DNA from: Butyriboletus loyo
Taxonomy: Eukaryota; Basidiomycota; Agaricomycetes; Boletales; Boletaceae
Length of the DNA: 64,000 nucleotides
Reading direction: 5' to 3'
Assembly: GCA_038093515.1 (NCBI GenBank)
Contig: JBBPSI010000003.1
Span: 124,001 to 188,000 of the forward strand
The notes beneath the pieces were generated by a model that saw nothing but the letters and a program-made list of their open reading frames with translations, made no database searches and was not told the DNA's origin. How positions within the stretch are numbered: position 1 is the first letter of the stretch; every line of letters starts with the position of its first letter. The translations under genes were made by a program, and so were the position numbers. Of the stretch, positions 10,960 to 21,026 are shown piece after piece.

Positions 10960-12133
10960 ATGGTCAAGCATCTCCCCCCCCTGGTCAGACACCTCTTGAC
11001 GTTGCGCAACCCAGAGGCATGGCCTAGTCCTCCCGCGGCAAGGCTGCACCGCGTGTTCACGAGTACGCTCAACGAGGCCAAGCAACGGAACGTGGAGAAT
11101 GGTTGGCTTGTCCTCTCGGCGAGTACAGTCTCTTTTGCTAATTGTACAGCACCCCATTGAACCCGAAATGACAGACATGCACACTCCTTACCACCAACAG
11201 ACCCTCGTCTGTGGGACATCTCTATCGGTTCATAACTAGGACCGACCCCAGCCTGCCCGAGACACGAAGGAGCTTTACCGAAGCCGTGAACAGAGCTGCC
11301 ATGATGCGCGAGGCCGCGTTGAAGAGCGTCATCTTCGTTGGCGTACCTCGGGTAAGTCTATGCGAAAAGGGGGGGGGGACAGGAGCAACGGTTTCACTCC
11401 TGGAGAGTTGTTGAAAATGAACTGTAATTTAGACAATCTTGTCCTTGACGGCCTTGAAGGACGCGCTGGAAGACGATGTATACGCTGCGTTACGGAAGAA
11501 CTCGATCAGGTGAGAAGAGATCTGGTATCACATAGCAGCACGAGGCGCTAGCATTTGTCGTACGCAGGGAAGCCAGCGCAGAGAACATCGAGGCGACTAT
11601 CCAAAGGGGTACGGGCTTGTGGAAGTCGATCTATGAACCTCATGCTGTCAAGTTGTACAACAAATTGGGGGCACTTCATCCCGATTTCATCAGTACGTAT
11701 GCATTTCCATCTTACCCCGTGGTCTTATCTCTTTTCCCCCGTTTGATGACAATCTATCGCATCGCCTCGTTTATATGACGTGCCTCGAGTTTGATGAATA
11801 CTAAACCTGCATCTTTATTTAGCGTTTATCATCCAGGCCTACGGCACGATTCTGTCCCCTCTGCCGCGAGGAGACCTGGAGCAAGGCAATCTCACTCGGG
11901 CTTTAGGCTCGGTTGTTGGAATTGCTACACTTCGAGCCGAAGGAAGAGTCGGTCCTCAGCTCACCAGCCATGTCTTTGGTCTCCTCAAGGCGCGTTACGG
12001 AGAGAACCTGAACGAGGAAGACAAATTTCTCGCAAGCGACGAGGGCACGGAATGGGTCATTCGCAAGGTCGATGAAGTCATGGATGCTGTGACGGCGGGT
12101 GAACAGGAGGCCCTTGGAAATGCCAAGCTGTGA
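10960..12133 (+). CDS. AhpD-like fold protein (fungal, likely mitochondrial)
   Basis: Exons 10960-11127, 11175-11351, 11433-11509, 11568-11692, 11823-12133; about 285 residues. The middle carries AMMREAALKSVIFVGVPRT, followed by an aligned helical region (ILSLTALKDALEDD), which is the core of fungal AhpD/carboxymuconolactone-decarboxylase-like proteins. No CxxC redox pair is visible in this core, so peroxidase activity as in bacterial AhpD cannot be claimed. The N-terminus is basic and could be a mitochondrial presequence. The first donor is a non-consensus GTCTCT, chosen because it alone keeps the frame. Function is unknown; the fold assignment is from motif memory. Confidence 0.65.
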
Positions 12134-12447
12134 GCATGCACCAAGGATCGCTTTCTTTGCTTGTTATCAGCCGATTGATCGTAAATGAATGTCGTCGCTA
12201 TGACCTGTGAGAGGTTTAGCCTTGCATCGTGTTTCCCCACGTGTGGCGTAAAACCCGTGTTCTGTGACATCGATTGGGGGCGTCATGCTAGCATCATCTG
12301 ACTGCGTGAAAGGAATGCCGGCCGTTTGGGGTGAAATCTTATGCATTGCGTGTCAATTATAGTACACATGTACAGGTCACCGTGGATAGGTATGATGAGA
12401 ACGTGTCTCCGATCTAGTTTACAATGCGGATGGAGGAGAGTGCGACG
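12134..12447. other. Convergent spacer between the AhpD-fold and DUF6593 genes
   Basis: About 314 bases between the stop codons of convergent genes; no gene was seen. It should hold both 3' UTRs and polyadenylation signals. Confidence 0.4.
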
Positions 12448-13259
12448 TCAAAGACCAAATGCCTGGCAAAATCGGTAAAGCATGGCTGTTACCGTAACCG
12501 TGTCCATCATGGGTGGGTGTGTCTAGGTCGAGGAACATGAGCACAATGACGTGACTCCGAGGAAAGGGACTTCACTATCGTGCCTGCTCCCGCGTTCCGG
12601 AGAAAGTGCAGCTCCCCGTAGACATCCCCGATCTGATACCGCGTGGCCCTCGTGGGCCGGAAGAAGGCGACAACATTTCCTGCGGGATCCTCCAGCTGCG
12701 GGTGGAATGGACCATCAGTGGATGGCGACAATCGCGTTCGGAACGTACCAAAATCTCGGGGGTGCTGGAGGACGGTCGCCAACGATATTGTAGACCATCG
12801 GGCGCGTTAAAAATCCGTGCGCCCTAGTCACACGATGAGCGTCGCGTCCGGGATGTTGCACAGATGATAACATACCGGGTAGCGAGGATCAGGGCGGACG
12901 AGGTCGGACATCGGGACCGCGTTCTGCCAGATAAAAATTGATCAGAGAACGTGTGTATTTTTCCCCGATTCTTTCTCTTACCTTGCCGATCACTGCTCGC
13001 CCAAGACCGCCGTTGGAAGCCCACTCGAGCTTCGCGACACGATCTTCCCTGTTGGCGCGCACCGCCCGCCACAGAGTGGTAGTGCTTTGCCCGCTGTTGC
13101 TCACGATGGTCTGCGGCGGGTTGTCAGCGACGCCGACACAAGAATGTAAGGAGAGCACCGAACCGCAAAGCGGTAGAGAACACCCCACGTATTGAAGAGT
13201 TGGCTTTCACGGGGGTCTTGGTTTGTCCAGGACAGAACATCGTTCGTCGAAGCCGCCAT
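12448..13259 (-). CDS. DUF6593 family protein (second of two)
   Basis: Exons: 13259-13164, 13110-12982, 12923-12876, 12823-12749, 12695-12576, 12522-12448; 180 residues, all introns phase 0. Family features in order: an N-terminal segment, REDRVAKLEWASNGGLG, LQYRWRP, then NVVAFFRPTRATRYQIGD and the C-terminal VTVTAMLYRFCQAFGL. These match the usual DUF6593 pattern (the W in the first strand pair, a YRW/YKW motif, a hydrophobic C-terminus) better than the gene at 3417-4150 does. The function of the family is unknown. A TATA-like sequence lies about 95 bases upstream of the start. All six exons join without a frame break, which makes this a firm gene model. Confidence 0.85.
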
Positions 13260-13350
13260 TGCGAGAGGGGAAGGATGACTGAAATGCTTTCTGGGTAAGG
13301 GGGAGGTGAAGTGAGCCAACTCTACAGAGCACTGGCTGGGCAGGATGGAC

Positions 13351-13360
13351 TTTTTATAGG
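13351..13360 (-). promoter_or_regulatory. TATA-like box upstream of the DUF6593 gene
   Basis: On the minus strand this reads CCTATAAAAA, about 95 bases before the start codon at 13259. The position and match fit a core promoter; no transcript data support it. Confidence 0.4.
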
Positions 13361-14432
13361 GTGAGTTTTGTATAACATTTCGCGAAATAGTCTTGTTGCT
13401 TTTTCTTTTTTCGCTGTATGACGAATTTATCGCAACGTGGACATTGTTGTGACAGATCAAGGATGAGTATGAGGCAACAAACGTGTTCTCGCGAGAAGCC
13501 AGATCCATTAAGTTTCTGGAACCTTTTGAGTGGAGTAAAGTCCGATGCGGCAGTCAGGTCGAGGCCGACGTGATCGAGGAACAACACGCGTTGCGCATAA
13601 GCGCTGATTTACCCATGGAACATGCGGATTGGCGTCGTAGGGGCACGCTGGAATTGACACGAGACTTGCCATTAGAGAGATAGGACGATGGTTGACGGGC
13701 TACGGATAACCGAGAGTTTAGAGAGACATCTAAGGCGAGAATCTCGAACGAGAATATTCAAAAACGTACAAATCGTGGCAATAAACGACAAGAAAGACGA
13801 GTTTCACGCGCTTGAGAAAGTACACGCGTGAGGGAAGCGACCCGAAAAGGCAGGAATGGTACAGTGGCGAGCGAGAAGAGAAGAACGTGCTGTAGGAGTG
13901 CGGGTAAGGTGTGGTGAAACTGGGCGAGTAAAGCGTGTCAGCAGCATGGCAAGATTCCGGTAAAGTCATTCGGAGGAGAAAGATGGGACAAACGATTGGA
14001 CGGCGGAACATGAGCATGACATGTAACGGCTAGATCATATGGATTCGAGAAGCAGCGCATGTTGGCTCTCGGTATACGAGGACCGGAGACTCGCCATTAT
14101 GAAATGTGAATTTGATTATGAGGTGGATGAACTTAACCTTGCACAAGGCACTCGAACGCGGATGACGCCACCGCGCTTGTTCATTAATGTTCCTGTTCCC
14201 CAATACATGATGTCGAGAATGACGGGATACGCATACTGCAGCAACTGGAGGGGTGGACTTCACAAATGTCTAACTACAGACTGGCACATGGGTCGAGGAT
14301 GGGGTGGGGAAAGTGGTGGGGCGAGGACGAATGAGGACAGATTGATAAGACGGACTGACAGATGATAAGCCGATGGAGCACGATGGTGGCAAGGGCGTAC
14401 CTGACAGAACGGCTTACAGAGGACGGGCCGGG
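13361..14432. other. Intergenic, no gene recognised
   Basis: Just over 1 kb, bounded by the DUF6593 promoter and the stop codon of uL11m (both genes on the minus strand). Open frames on both strands have no motif and no plausible splice partners. It looks like promoter plus spacer. Confidence 0.4.
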
Positions 14433-14924
14433 TCATGGCACGACCTGAAGTCCCAGCGTTCTTGCGGTACCAATGACAGTGCGCGCGATCGACTCCAACT
14501 TGAGATGCTTGAGGTGGTCATCTCTTCCCTTGATTTTGGCGATTTCGTACACGTGTTTGAGACTGATGGTGCCAAGTATTTCGTGTCCGGGACGGGCGGG
14601 TCCCTTTTCGAGGCCGGCGACCTGTTTGAGCAGGTAGGTGGTTGGAGGTGTTTTTGTTATAAAACTGAACGTCCTGTCTGGCTGGACGTGAATCATGGTG
14701 GGAATGGGGACGCCGGGTTCGATGTGGGCGGTCCTAGCGTTGAACTCTTTGCAAAAGTCCATGGATTTGACGCCGCGGGCGCCGAGCGCTGGGCCGACGG
14801 GAGGACTCGGTGAAGCCTTTCCGGCACCGATCAAGAGACGCTAAAAAAAATGGGGGTGAGCCTTGGTACCGTGCGGGTGGACAAGGAAAGGACGGACGAC
14901 GAGGTGGACCTGACGTTTGGACAT
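14433..14924 (-). CDS. MRPL19: Mitochondrial large ribosomal subunit protein uL11m
   Basis: Two exons, 14924-14898 (nine codons) and 14840-14433; 144 residues. Exon 2 starts with LLIGAGKASPSPPVGPALG, the hallmark of L11, followed by GVKSMDFCKEFN; the C-terminal part ends SIARTVIGTARTLGL with the stop shortly after, as in bacterial and mitochondrial L11. The 27-nt first exon (MSKRQVHLV) uses the weak donor GTCCGT. It was chosen because it restores the usual V-x-L-V-R-L spacing ahead of AGKA. Role: stalk-base protein of the mitoribosome binding the GTPase-associated rRNA region. The assignment is secure; the first exon is inferred. Confidence 0.9.
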
Positions 14925-15023
14925 GGTACTCAGTGGACTCGGCCTGGTCGGGTACTTGGGAGTTGTGTGGGCCAAACAAGAAACAATCTTCGGTTACGTA
15001 GTGACATTCAACACGGTCCATTC

Positions 15024-17420
15024 TCAACTGCGTACATCATCGAGCAAGTAATCCTCAAAGAACGTGACGACGTCCTGTCCAAACGTCGCAATGTCCGTAT
15101 CTGCAAAGATCGTGTGTACCACCTTCTCCGCCTGCTCGAAACGCCTCTCGACCACCGCTCTCTTTGGGTAGAGCTTTCATCGTATCTCCTCCCAGTTGCA
15201 ACCGAAAAAGGACCCTACCTTACTGTTTCGAAAGTCCCACAGCAGCACTTTCCCGTCCTCGCTTGCCCTTGCAAAGTGAACGAGATGAACACTACCTCGC
15301 GTATGTCCCTTGGAAAATTTGCCGTTTGTATTACGGTGGCCGAAACTCAGGCATGGTTCACCATCAAAATCCCCTTTGCGGCTGTCATACAGCTGAACTG
15401 GGCGGTCCAGGTGTCGAACCTTGGAACAACATTGAGCATATCACCACCAGCGTGCAGCCACCTCACTCACCTCTAGCAGTGTGACATACGCCGCCTGCGG
15501 ATGTATGTGTATCTGTTGGATTTCATTCGAGAAAGGATGAGTGATCGTCTTGCAACGGTTAAGATCCGTTATGGACATCTTTTTCTGAAAAGATGCCACG
15601 ACTGATCTGTCACGATTTCGGTATGCCAGCGCCATTACACAGGCACCATATGAGACGACTTTCCTAGAATGAGGCTCGTTCAGCGTTTCGACATCAGCCG
15701 TCCACTCATGGATCGTTCCATCGTAGCCACCAGACAAAAATTTGATGTGGCCACCCTCGGCGTGTATTGCAGCGAGGCGACTCACGCCTCTCTTCTCCGT
15801 ATCTTGGTAGCGCAGTCCACTGCTGTGTGGGCACCGTGCGACATTGATCATTTGCGGCTTTCCCTGTTCATGTGCCATTAAGACCTCATAGCCGCTCAAC
15901 GGACAGGAATCCGCATGCATACCGCAACAGAAAGGAATGAAATCTGATGTGTCCCTTTACCACATCCGAGAACAGCGGTATCCCCAACCATGCAAACATC
16001 ATCTACGTGTTGATACACCCCGGGATTAGGAAGCGAATAACCAGTTATACGAAACCTGTTGCACGATCAGTGGCCGCAAGACCACAAGACCAACGGTCCA
16101 ACACTCACTTCTTCTTTCTCTCTATGAAATGACAGTCGCCTCTCATGGTGACTGCAACCAGTGCAAGGTCAGCAGACTCTGGCATCAAGAGTCGCCGAGC
16201 ACGCCCATGATCGGTTTTAGGCAAAAATACTCTTTTGAGCTGCGGATCAGAAGCCTGACGACCTGATTCCTCGTCGCTCTCGCTGCTCGTAATGGCAGGA
16301 GCTTCCTCGAGAAGCTCTCTTCCCCCCTGCTTCTGTGATGCCCTCGGCGCGACAAGTATTCCTTCAGGCAGGACCTCACCCTCAGGGTTACCTCGCCGTC
16401 GCCTTCCTGCAAGTAACCTCCTGATGGGTTTCAGTGACGGTGGATTCGCGTGTCGAGCGAATATTCTACTGCCATCAACGTCCTCAGTACCATTCGCTTC
16501 TTTGTCTCCTTCATCAGCCTCGGAATCGGAATCGGAGGTCGTCACGTCAGTGCCGTCGGGGCGAAGCCCACACAGTGCGAGTCCATCCCTTTCCCTCGTT
16601 AATGGGCGACTTGGAGGCGGGTCCGATGACACCCCTGCTGGAGATAAATCTCGAGCGAGTGGAAGAGAGTGGCATGAGGTTTCCGGCTCATCTTCTCCTT
16701 TGCTTTCTATCAATTCTATGTCCGAGTCCGAGTAACTGATTACATCCTGGTTTAAGGAAGTATCATGATTGATTGGTAGTTCTTTCCATGGCGTGTCAGT
16801 GCAAGGAAAACATGAAACTCCGCTCATGTCCTCGTCTGAATCGACAACAATGGCATCCACAGCGCTAGTACCGGAACCAACGCCAGTCGAGACAACTGGG
16901 AGACGAAGCTTTTCGTTCCTATGTTTTGTAGACCAGATGACGCCTTGACGGATATCATCAACCTTGTGCAACCGCACGCCATCAGCTGAGTCCGACTTGG
17001 AGCGAGCCCTGCTCGGGACAATAAGCAGATGCAGCATTGGAACATGTTACTAGGAGTACCAATTCAGGACGATGCCATCGTTACTTTCTTATCGATCAGC
17101 GCGCCCGTTGAAGGGATAGGCGAGGCGAGGGAGACTCACAGCACCACAGGCAAGCCCACTACACACCTGCCTTGTCCGCGGAGAACTTCGGTACGCTCGC
17201 TCGCGAGCTGCTCGAGATACTGAGAGGACAAGCGGTTCGCATTGAGAGATGTAGGAAGAGGAATTCGCTCGACGCCTTGAGTGGCGGTGAGTGGGAGAGG
17301 AGGCGGGGTGTAACAGTCTAGTTTGGTGTCGTAGCGTTCTGCTTTGGGTCTCTTCGCAGACGACGGCGGTGAGGGTGTCGACAGCGTTCGTTTCGAACCT
17401 GCGGGGTCGACGTCGTCCAT
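15024..17420 (-). CDS. WD40 repeat protein with acidic N-terminus (divergent paralog A)
   Basis: Exons: 17420-17167, 17008-16109, 16055-15923, 15863-15471, 15419-15219, 15161-15024; about 672 residues. The N-terminal 400 residues are disordered, with acidic Ser/Asp/Glu stretches (VDSDED, SDSDSEADEG, SSESDEESG). The C-terminal part forms degenerate WD40 blades: FLSGGYDGTIHEW, SEDGKVLLWDF and others. The same blade order, and three introns at matching positions and phase, occur in the gene on the opposite strand at 17480-19959, so the two are paralogs arranged head to head. The acidic N-terminus suggests a nuclear protein, perhaps chromatin- or ubiquitin-linked, but I cannot name the family. 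Intron 1 is unusually long here (about 158 nt). Confidence 0.7.
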
Positions 17421-17479
17421 GTTGAATGTCAGAGATTCACAAACAAGCTCAAATAGCTCCCTTGACCTGCGAACAGACC
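17421..17479. promoter_or_regulatory. Compact bidirectional promoter between paralogous WD40 genes
   Basis: Only 59 bases separate the chosen start codons of the two divergent WD40 genes, so core promoter elements or 5' UTRs must overlap or lie within the neighbouring coding sequence. An upstream in-frame ATG for the plus gene at 17426 exists, but the ATG at 17480 has the better context (ACCATGG). Confidence 0.5.
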
Positions 17480-19959
17480 ATGGAGGACGCCCAGCCCAAC
17501 GAAGTTCGCCTCTCTCGCAAGGGGTCCACAACCATACCCCGTGTGCGGACCACCCGCCACAGAGGTCAATCATTCCCCCACCGCCCATCCCATGATTCGA
17601 GACCGTCCAAGAGAGTAAGAACGCAGCCATCAACGACCCGCACGCCGCATCACGGTCTCCCGAACAGCAGGACGGGGAAGGAGCTTGTACAGGTCCACCT
17701 CCCGCACGAGTGCCTCATAGGGGCACCTGATTTCCGGGATGCACGCAAGAGATGGATTGAGGACCAGAAACACTATCTATGGACCAATCGTCACCTCTCC
17801 GTCGTGTCGTTCAAGTATTTGGATCGTGACAGAAGCGTGGTGTTCACCTGTCGCACTCTGCAAGCCACCCAGTCTACAGAGCAAGACACAAGAGGTTATT
17901 CTAAACGTCAGATCTTGCTACAACCCACTAAACTTGTCGACTCAGACGGGATAGAGACGGGATCACACCTTGTCAATGCTTATCTAGAAAACACTGGCAT
18001 CACACGACAGAGTGCGATGGCTCCATCCTTGGTCAAAGCCCGTGACAACCACAGTAACATTGCCCAGGTGATCCAGGTCGCTCAGATCTTGTTGAACTCG
18101 CCGCAGACCAGCGAGCCCGGACCCAGTCGAATCAAACTTACCCCACGTGCACTTACTGGACTCGGAAGCTGTCCTCAGCGTCTTGACAATCAATCCTCGA
18201 TGCCATCTTCGAGTTACTCTGTCAAGAGAAAGCTTGTCGAGTCATCCACGACAAGGATGAAGTCGTGCCCAGTGCAAGCTGTACACACTGATCCTGTTCC
18301 TCGACGTCGGGCCGCAATGCATATAGCACCCCCGACGGAGAGTGTCATTGACTTGACTCTGGACCCTCCCGGTCCAGTGGCGAAAGAGAACTCTGCTCGG
18401 TGGTTGACCTTCCGATCTCGTTATGTGGACATCTACCTCCCACCTCTAAACAGCGGTTCGAAAAATTTATCGTCGGAAACGAGCACAGATCCACGACCAA
18501 GCATCGATCAGATGTCAGGACAGGTTGTGGGGCAACCCGAAGATATGCCCGTCGGCCGTAGCAATGATACTAATTCGCACCCAGCCCAGTCAAGTATCCT
18601 TGCAAACGGCACACTTTTTGTACGCTCGATGGAAGATCACCGAATAGGTGGATCCCTTTCTAACCGACACCGTCGGTACGATGCCTCCGAAGCGGATCTT
18701 TCATGTTACTCTCGTGATTCCTCGGTGGTACTGGAAGACGAGGCCGAGGTACTTCCTTCGCCTCCCGATCACAGCTCACTCGTTCGTGGTTTCACCCTCA
18801 CATGCGGCAATCTGCCCCTTTCGCTCGGTCCCCATGACAGACCCCGCCGTATGTTGCATGTTGATGATTTCACATGTGTTGTTACTGCACATGGCATAAT
18901 TGACCAGGTTGACACGACGAGTGCGCTGAAATTGGATCGCAATATTCGATCACCCTTTTTGCCTTTTGAAGAACTCGTTGATGATACATGCATACTCTCT
19001 CACCATGGAGAACCCGTAATAGTTCTCGGTCATGCGCGAGAACAAAATCAGGTCGCTTTCCTGTATTTGGGACATGGTCAGGTCAGCATGGTAGTCCAGT
19101 ACCTCTGGAACGCTCTCTGACCGTTACATTTCAGGCTTCCCGACATATCACACTGCACCGTGAGTGGAATACGGTGAAGAGGTACGGTGTAAGTGCCATA
19201 ACAACGTTGATGTCTCCCTTGAAATTTGCGAGTGGGGGCTACGACCATCGTGTGCACCTCTGGAATATTGCGGAGGACCTTTCCGGTGCTTCCCCGGTCG
19301 AGCTAGCCATAAAACACAACTCCCTCGTCCACTCCCTCTTACCCATCGTGGACACCAGCCACAAACTCGTCTCCGTCGGAGCAGATCGCGACGTTCACGT
19401 CTTTGACATGTCCGCAGAACACGTCATGCAGACTCTTAAAATCTCTTGTATTCCATACCACGCGCACAAAACTGATACTCTCTCTTGCACCTTGCTCGAG
19501 GTATCCTAGTCAGTTCTTGAGCGCTAATATTTACTAAGTCCATCTCAGGTCTCCCACCTGGAAACGCAGTTTGAAGTCCGAGACCACCGTATGCCTAATG
19601 GAGCAGTCCAAAGGTTCGGCTTTATGACAGCAGAGAGGCGTGGACGATTTGAGAAAGGTTTGTCTTTATGCTCCTCTAGGCGGATTTCCTGACTGGACGC
19701 ACAATCAGCGGACACGTGGTCTCACTTCGTCGTCTGTGGGGACAGAAATGGTACAGTACATCTCTGGGATCTCCGTAATGTCTCCACGGAAGTTGCCCTT
19801 GTCAGTATCAAGTCTTTTGTGTTGAGTAGACCCATTCTGATTTGCACGTAGCGACAGTGCTTCGATGATCCCATCGTACAGGTTGTACATACTGGTCCTC
19901 GCTTGCTAGCGTGCTCAAAAAGGAACGAACTTGCATGCATCGACTTTCGGGGCGAGTAG
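17480..19959 (+). CDS. WD40 repeat protein with disordered N-terminus (divergent paralog B)
   Basis: Exons 17480-19081, 19135-19500, 19549-19657, 19709-19800, 19852-19959; about 758 residues. The first exon encodes a long Ser/Thr/Pro-rich region with a basic patch (SKRVRTQPS) and the SUMO-interacting-like VIDLTLD. The WD40 blades follow: FASGGYDHRVHLW, SVGADRDVHVF and CGDRNGTVHLWDL. Corresponding blades and three intron positions are shared with the minus-strand paralog at 15024-17420. The extra intron after the FEK residues is specific to this copy. Likely nuclear scaffold; a DCAF-like or repair role is possible but not shown. Alternative start at 17426 adds 18 residues. Confidence 0.7.
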
Positions 19960-20193
19960 AAGTCGGATAGACGTCTTCATGAGCATCAGCGTACATGTAT
20001 AACTTCTACGATTGACTGTACTCCTACCTACTAGGATTATTACTGTATGCTGGACTCGAGCGACTATCGCTGCTGTGCTGTGGGATTGTGTGCATGAAAA
20101 AGCACACGCATGTGATCATACTAGGATGGTGATCTTTCAAATCAGTACTCCAGTGGACCATTGAAATCAGACAACTTACTCACTGCCTTCCTA

Positions 20194-20750
20194 ATGTCGA
20201 CGGAGACGGAACGTGCCCGTCGAGACGAAGCGGCCAACCGCGCATATACGGTTCAGGTAGTCGAAGGCTCCAAGGTCCGTTCTCTCCGTTGACCCGACCA
20301 CCAGCACCGAGGCAACTGAAGACCCTCGTATCAGGTTGCCGCCAAGGTGGGCGCATTCAGCCTTGGTGTCGTCACCCTGGCTCACTACACATGGCCGTCT
20401 TTCCGGTAAGCGCCCCACCGACGGGTACCAACTCACACCCGAATTTTGTAAAATAAATTTCGCGTGACAGGCGTCAGACCTTTCCATTCAAAGCATTTCT
20501 TGTCACCATCTGTGAGTCGTCTGGCAAAAATAATGCGTGCTGTTCTCATGTTTCCTTTGGCCTAGTTGCAACAGCTGGTCTGATTATCGGCGCAGATAAC
20601 GCTCTTCTGTCTCACGAGGTCGAATTTCGTCAGTCTGAAAATGCGATCCGTAGGCTCGCTATCATGGAGCTTTCCCGTCAAGGCCTTGTACCCACAGAGT
20701 CGGCAATTGCTCGTTGGCGAGACGAAAGAGCAAGACAGGAGCAACGGTAG
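20194..20750 (+). CDS. Small two-helix membrane protein, possibly Rcf2/HIG1-like
   Basis: Exons 20194-20274, 20335-20405, 20471-20511, 20566-20750; 125 residues. Two hydrophobic segments (AAKVGAFSLGVVTLAHY and AFLVTIFATAGLIIGA) are separated by a short basic loop with FRRQTFPFKAF, and a charged helical tail follows (ENAIRRLAIMELSRQG). Hairpin-type membrane proteins with this layout occur in the Rcf/HIG1 group, which stabilises respiratory supercomplexes; I could not match a diagnostic motif, so this is a guess. The joined frame is clean, so the gene itself is likely real. The location is probably the mitochondrial inner membrane if the comparison holds. Confidence 0.6.
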
Positions 20751-21026
20751 TCAAGACTCATGCATATATCGTTAATATACATGCTACATGTCGTTAACGT
20801 CAATACAACGCACGTAGATGAAACGAACGAAATGCAGTACTCTAGATGAAAAGCGATTGCCAGCCGGTATTCATCAAGGCCGGAAGTGATGATGCGTTTA
20901 CTGTCCAAGATGCGGTAATCATGATTTGCGTGTGGCGGATGAGAGCGACAATGCATTGTTAAGAGTATGTGACTACAATATGTTTCACTGCCAGCCCCCG
21001 TGGACAGGAGGAGAAGTTGGCAAAGG

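Noticed and set aside
13483..14017. Open frames on both strands in the 13.4-14.4 kb gap
   Set aside because: No known motif, no codon pattern and no consistent splice sites; most likely spacer.
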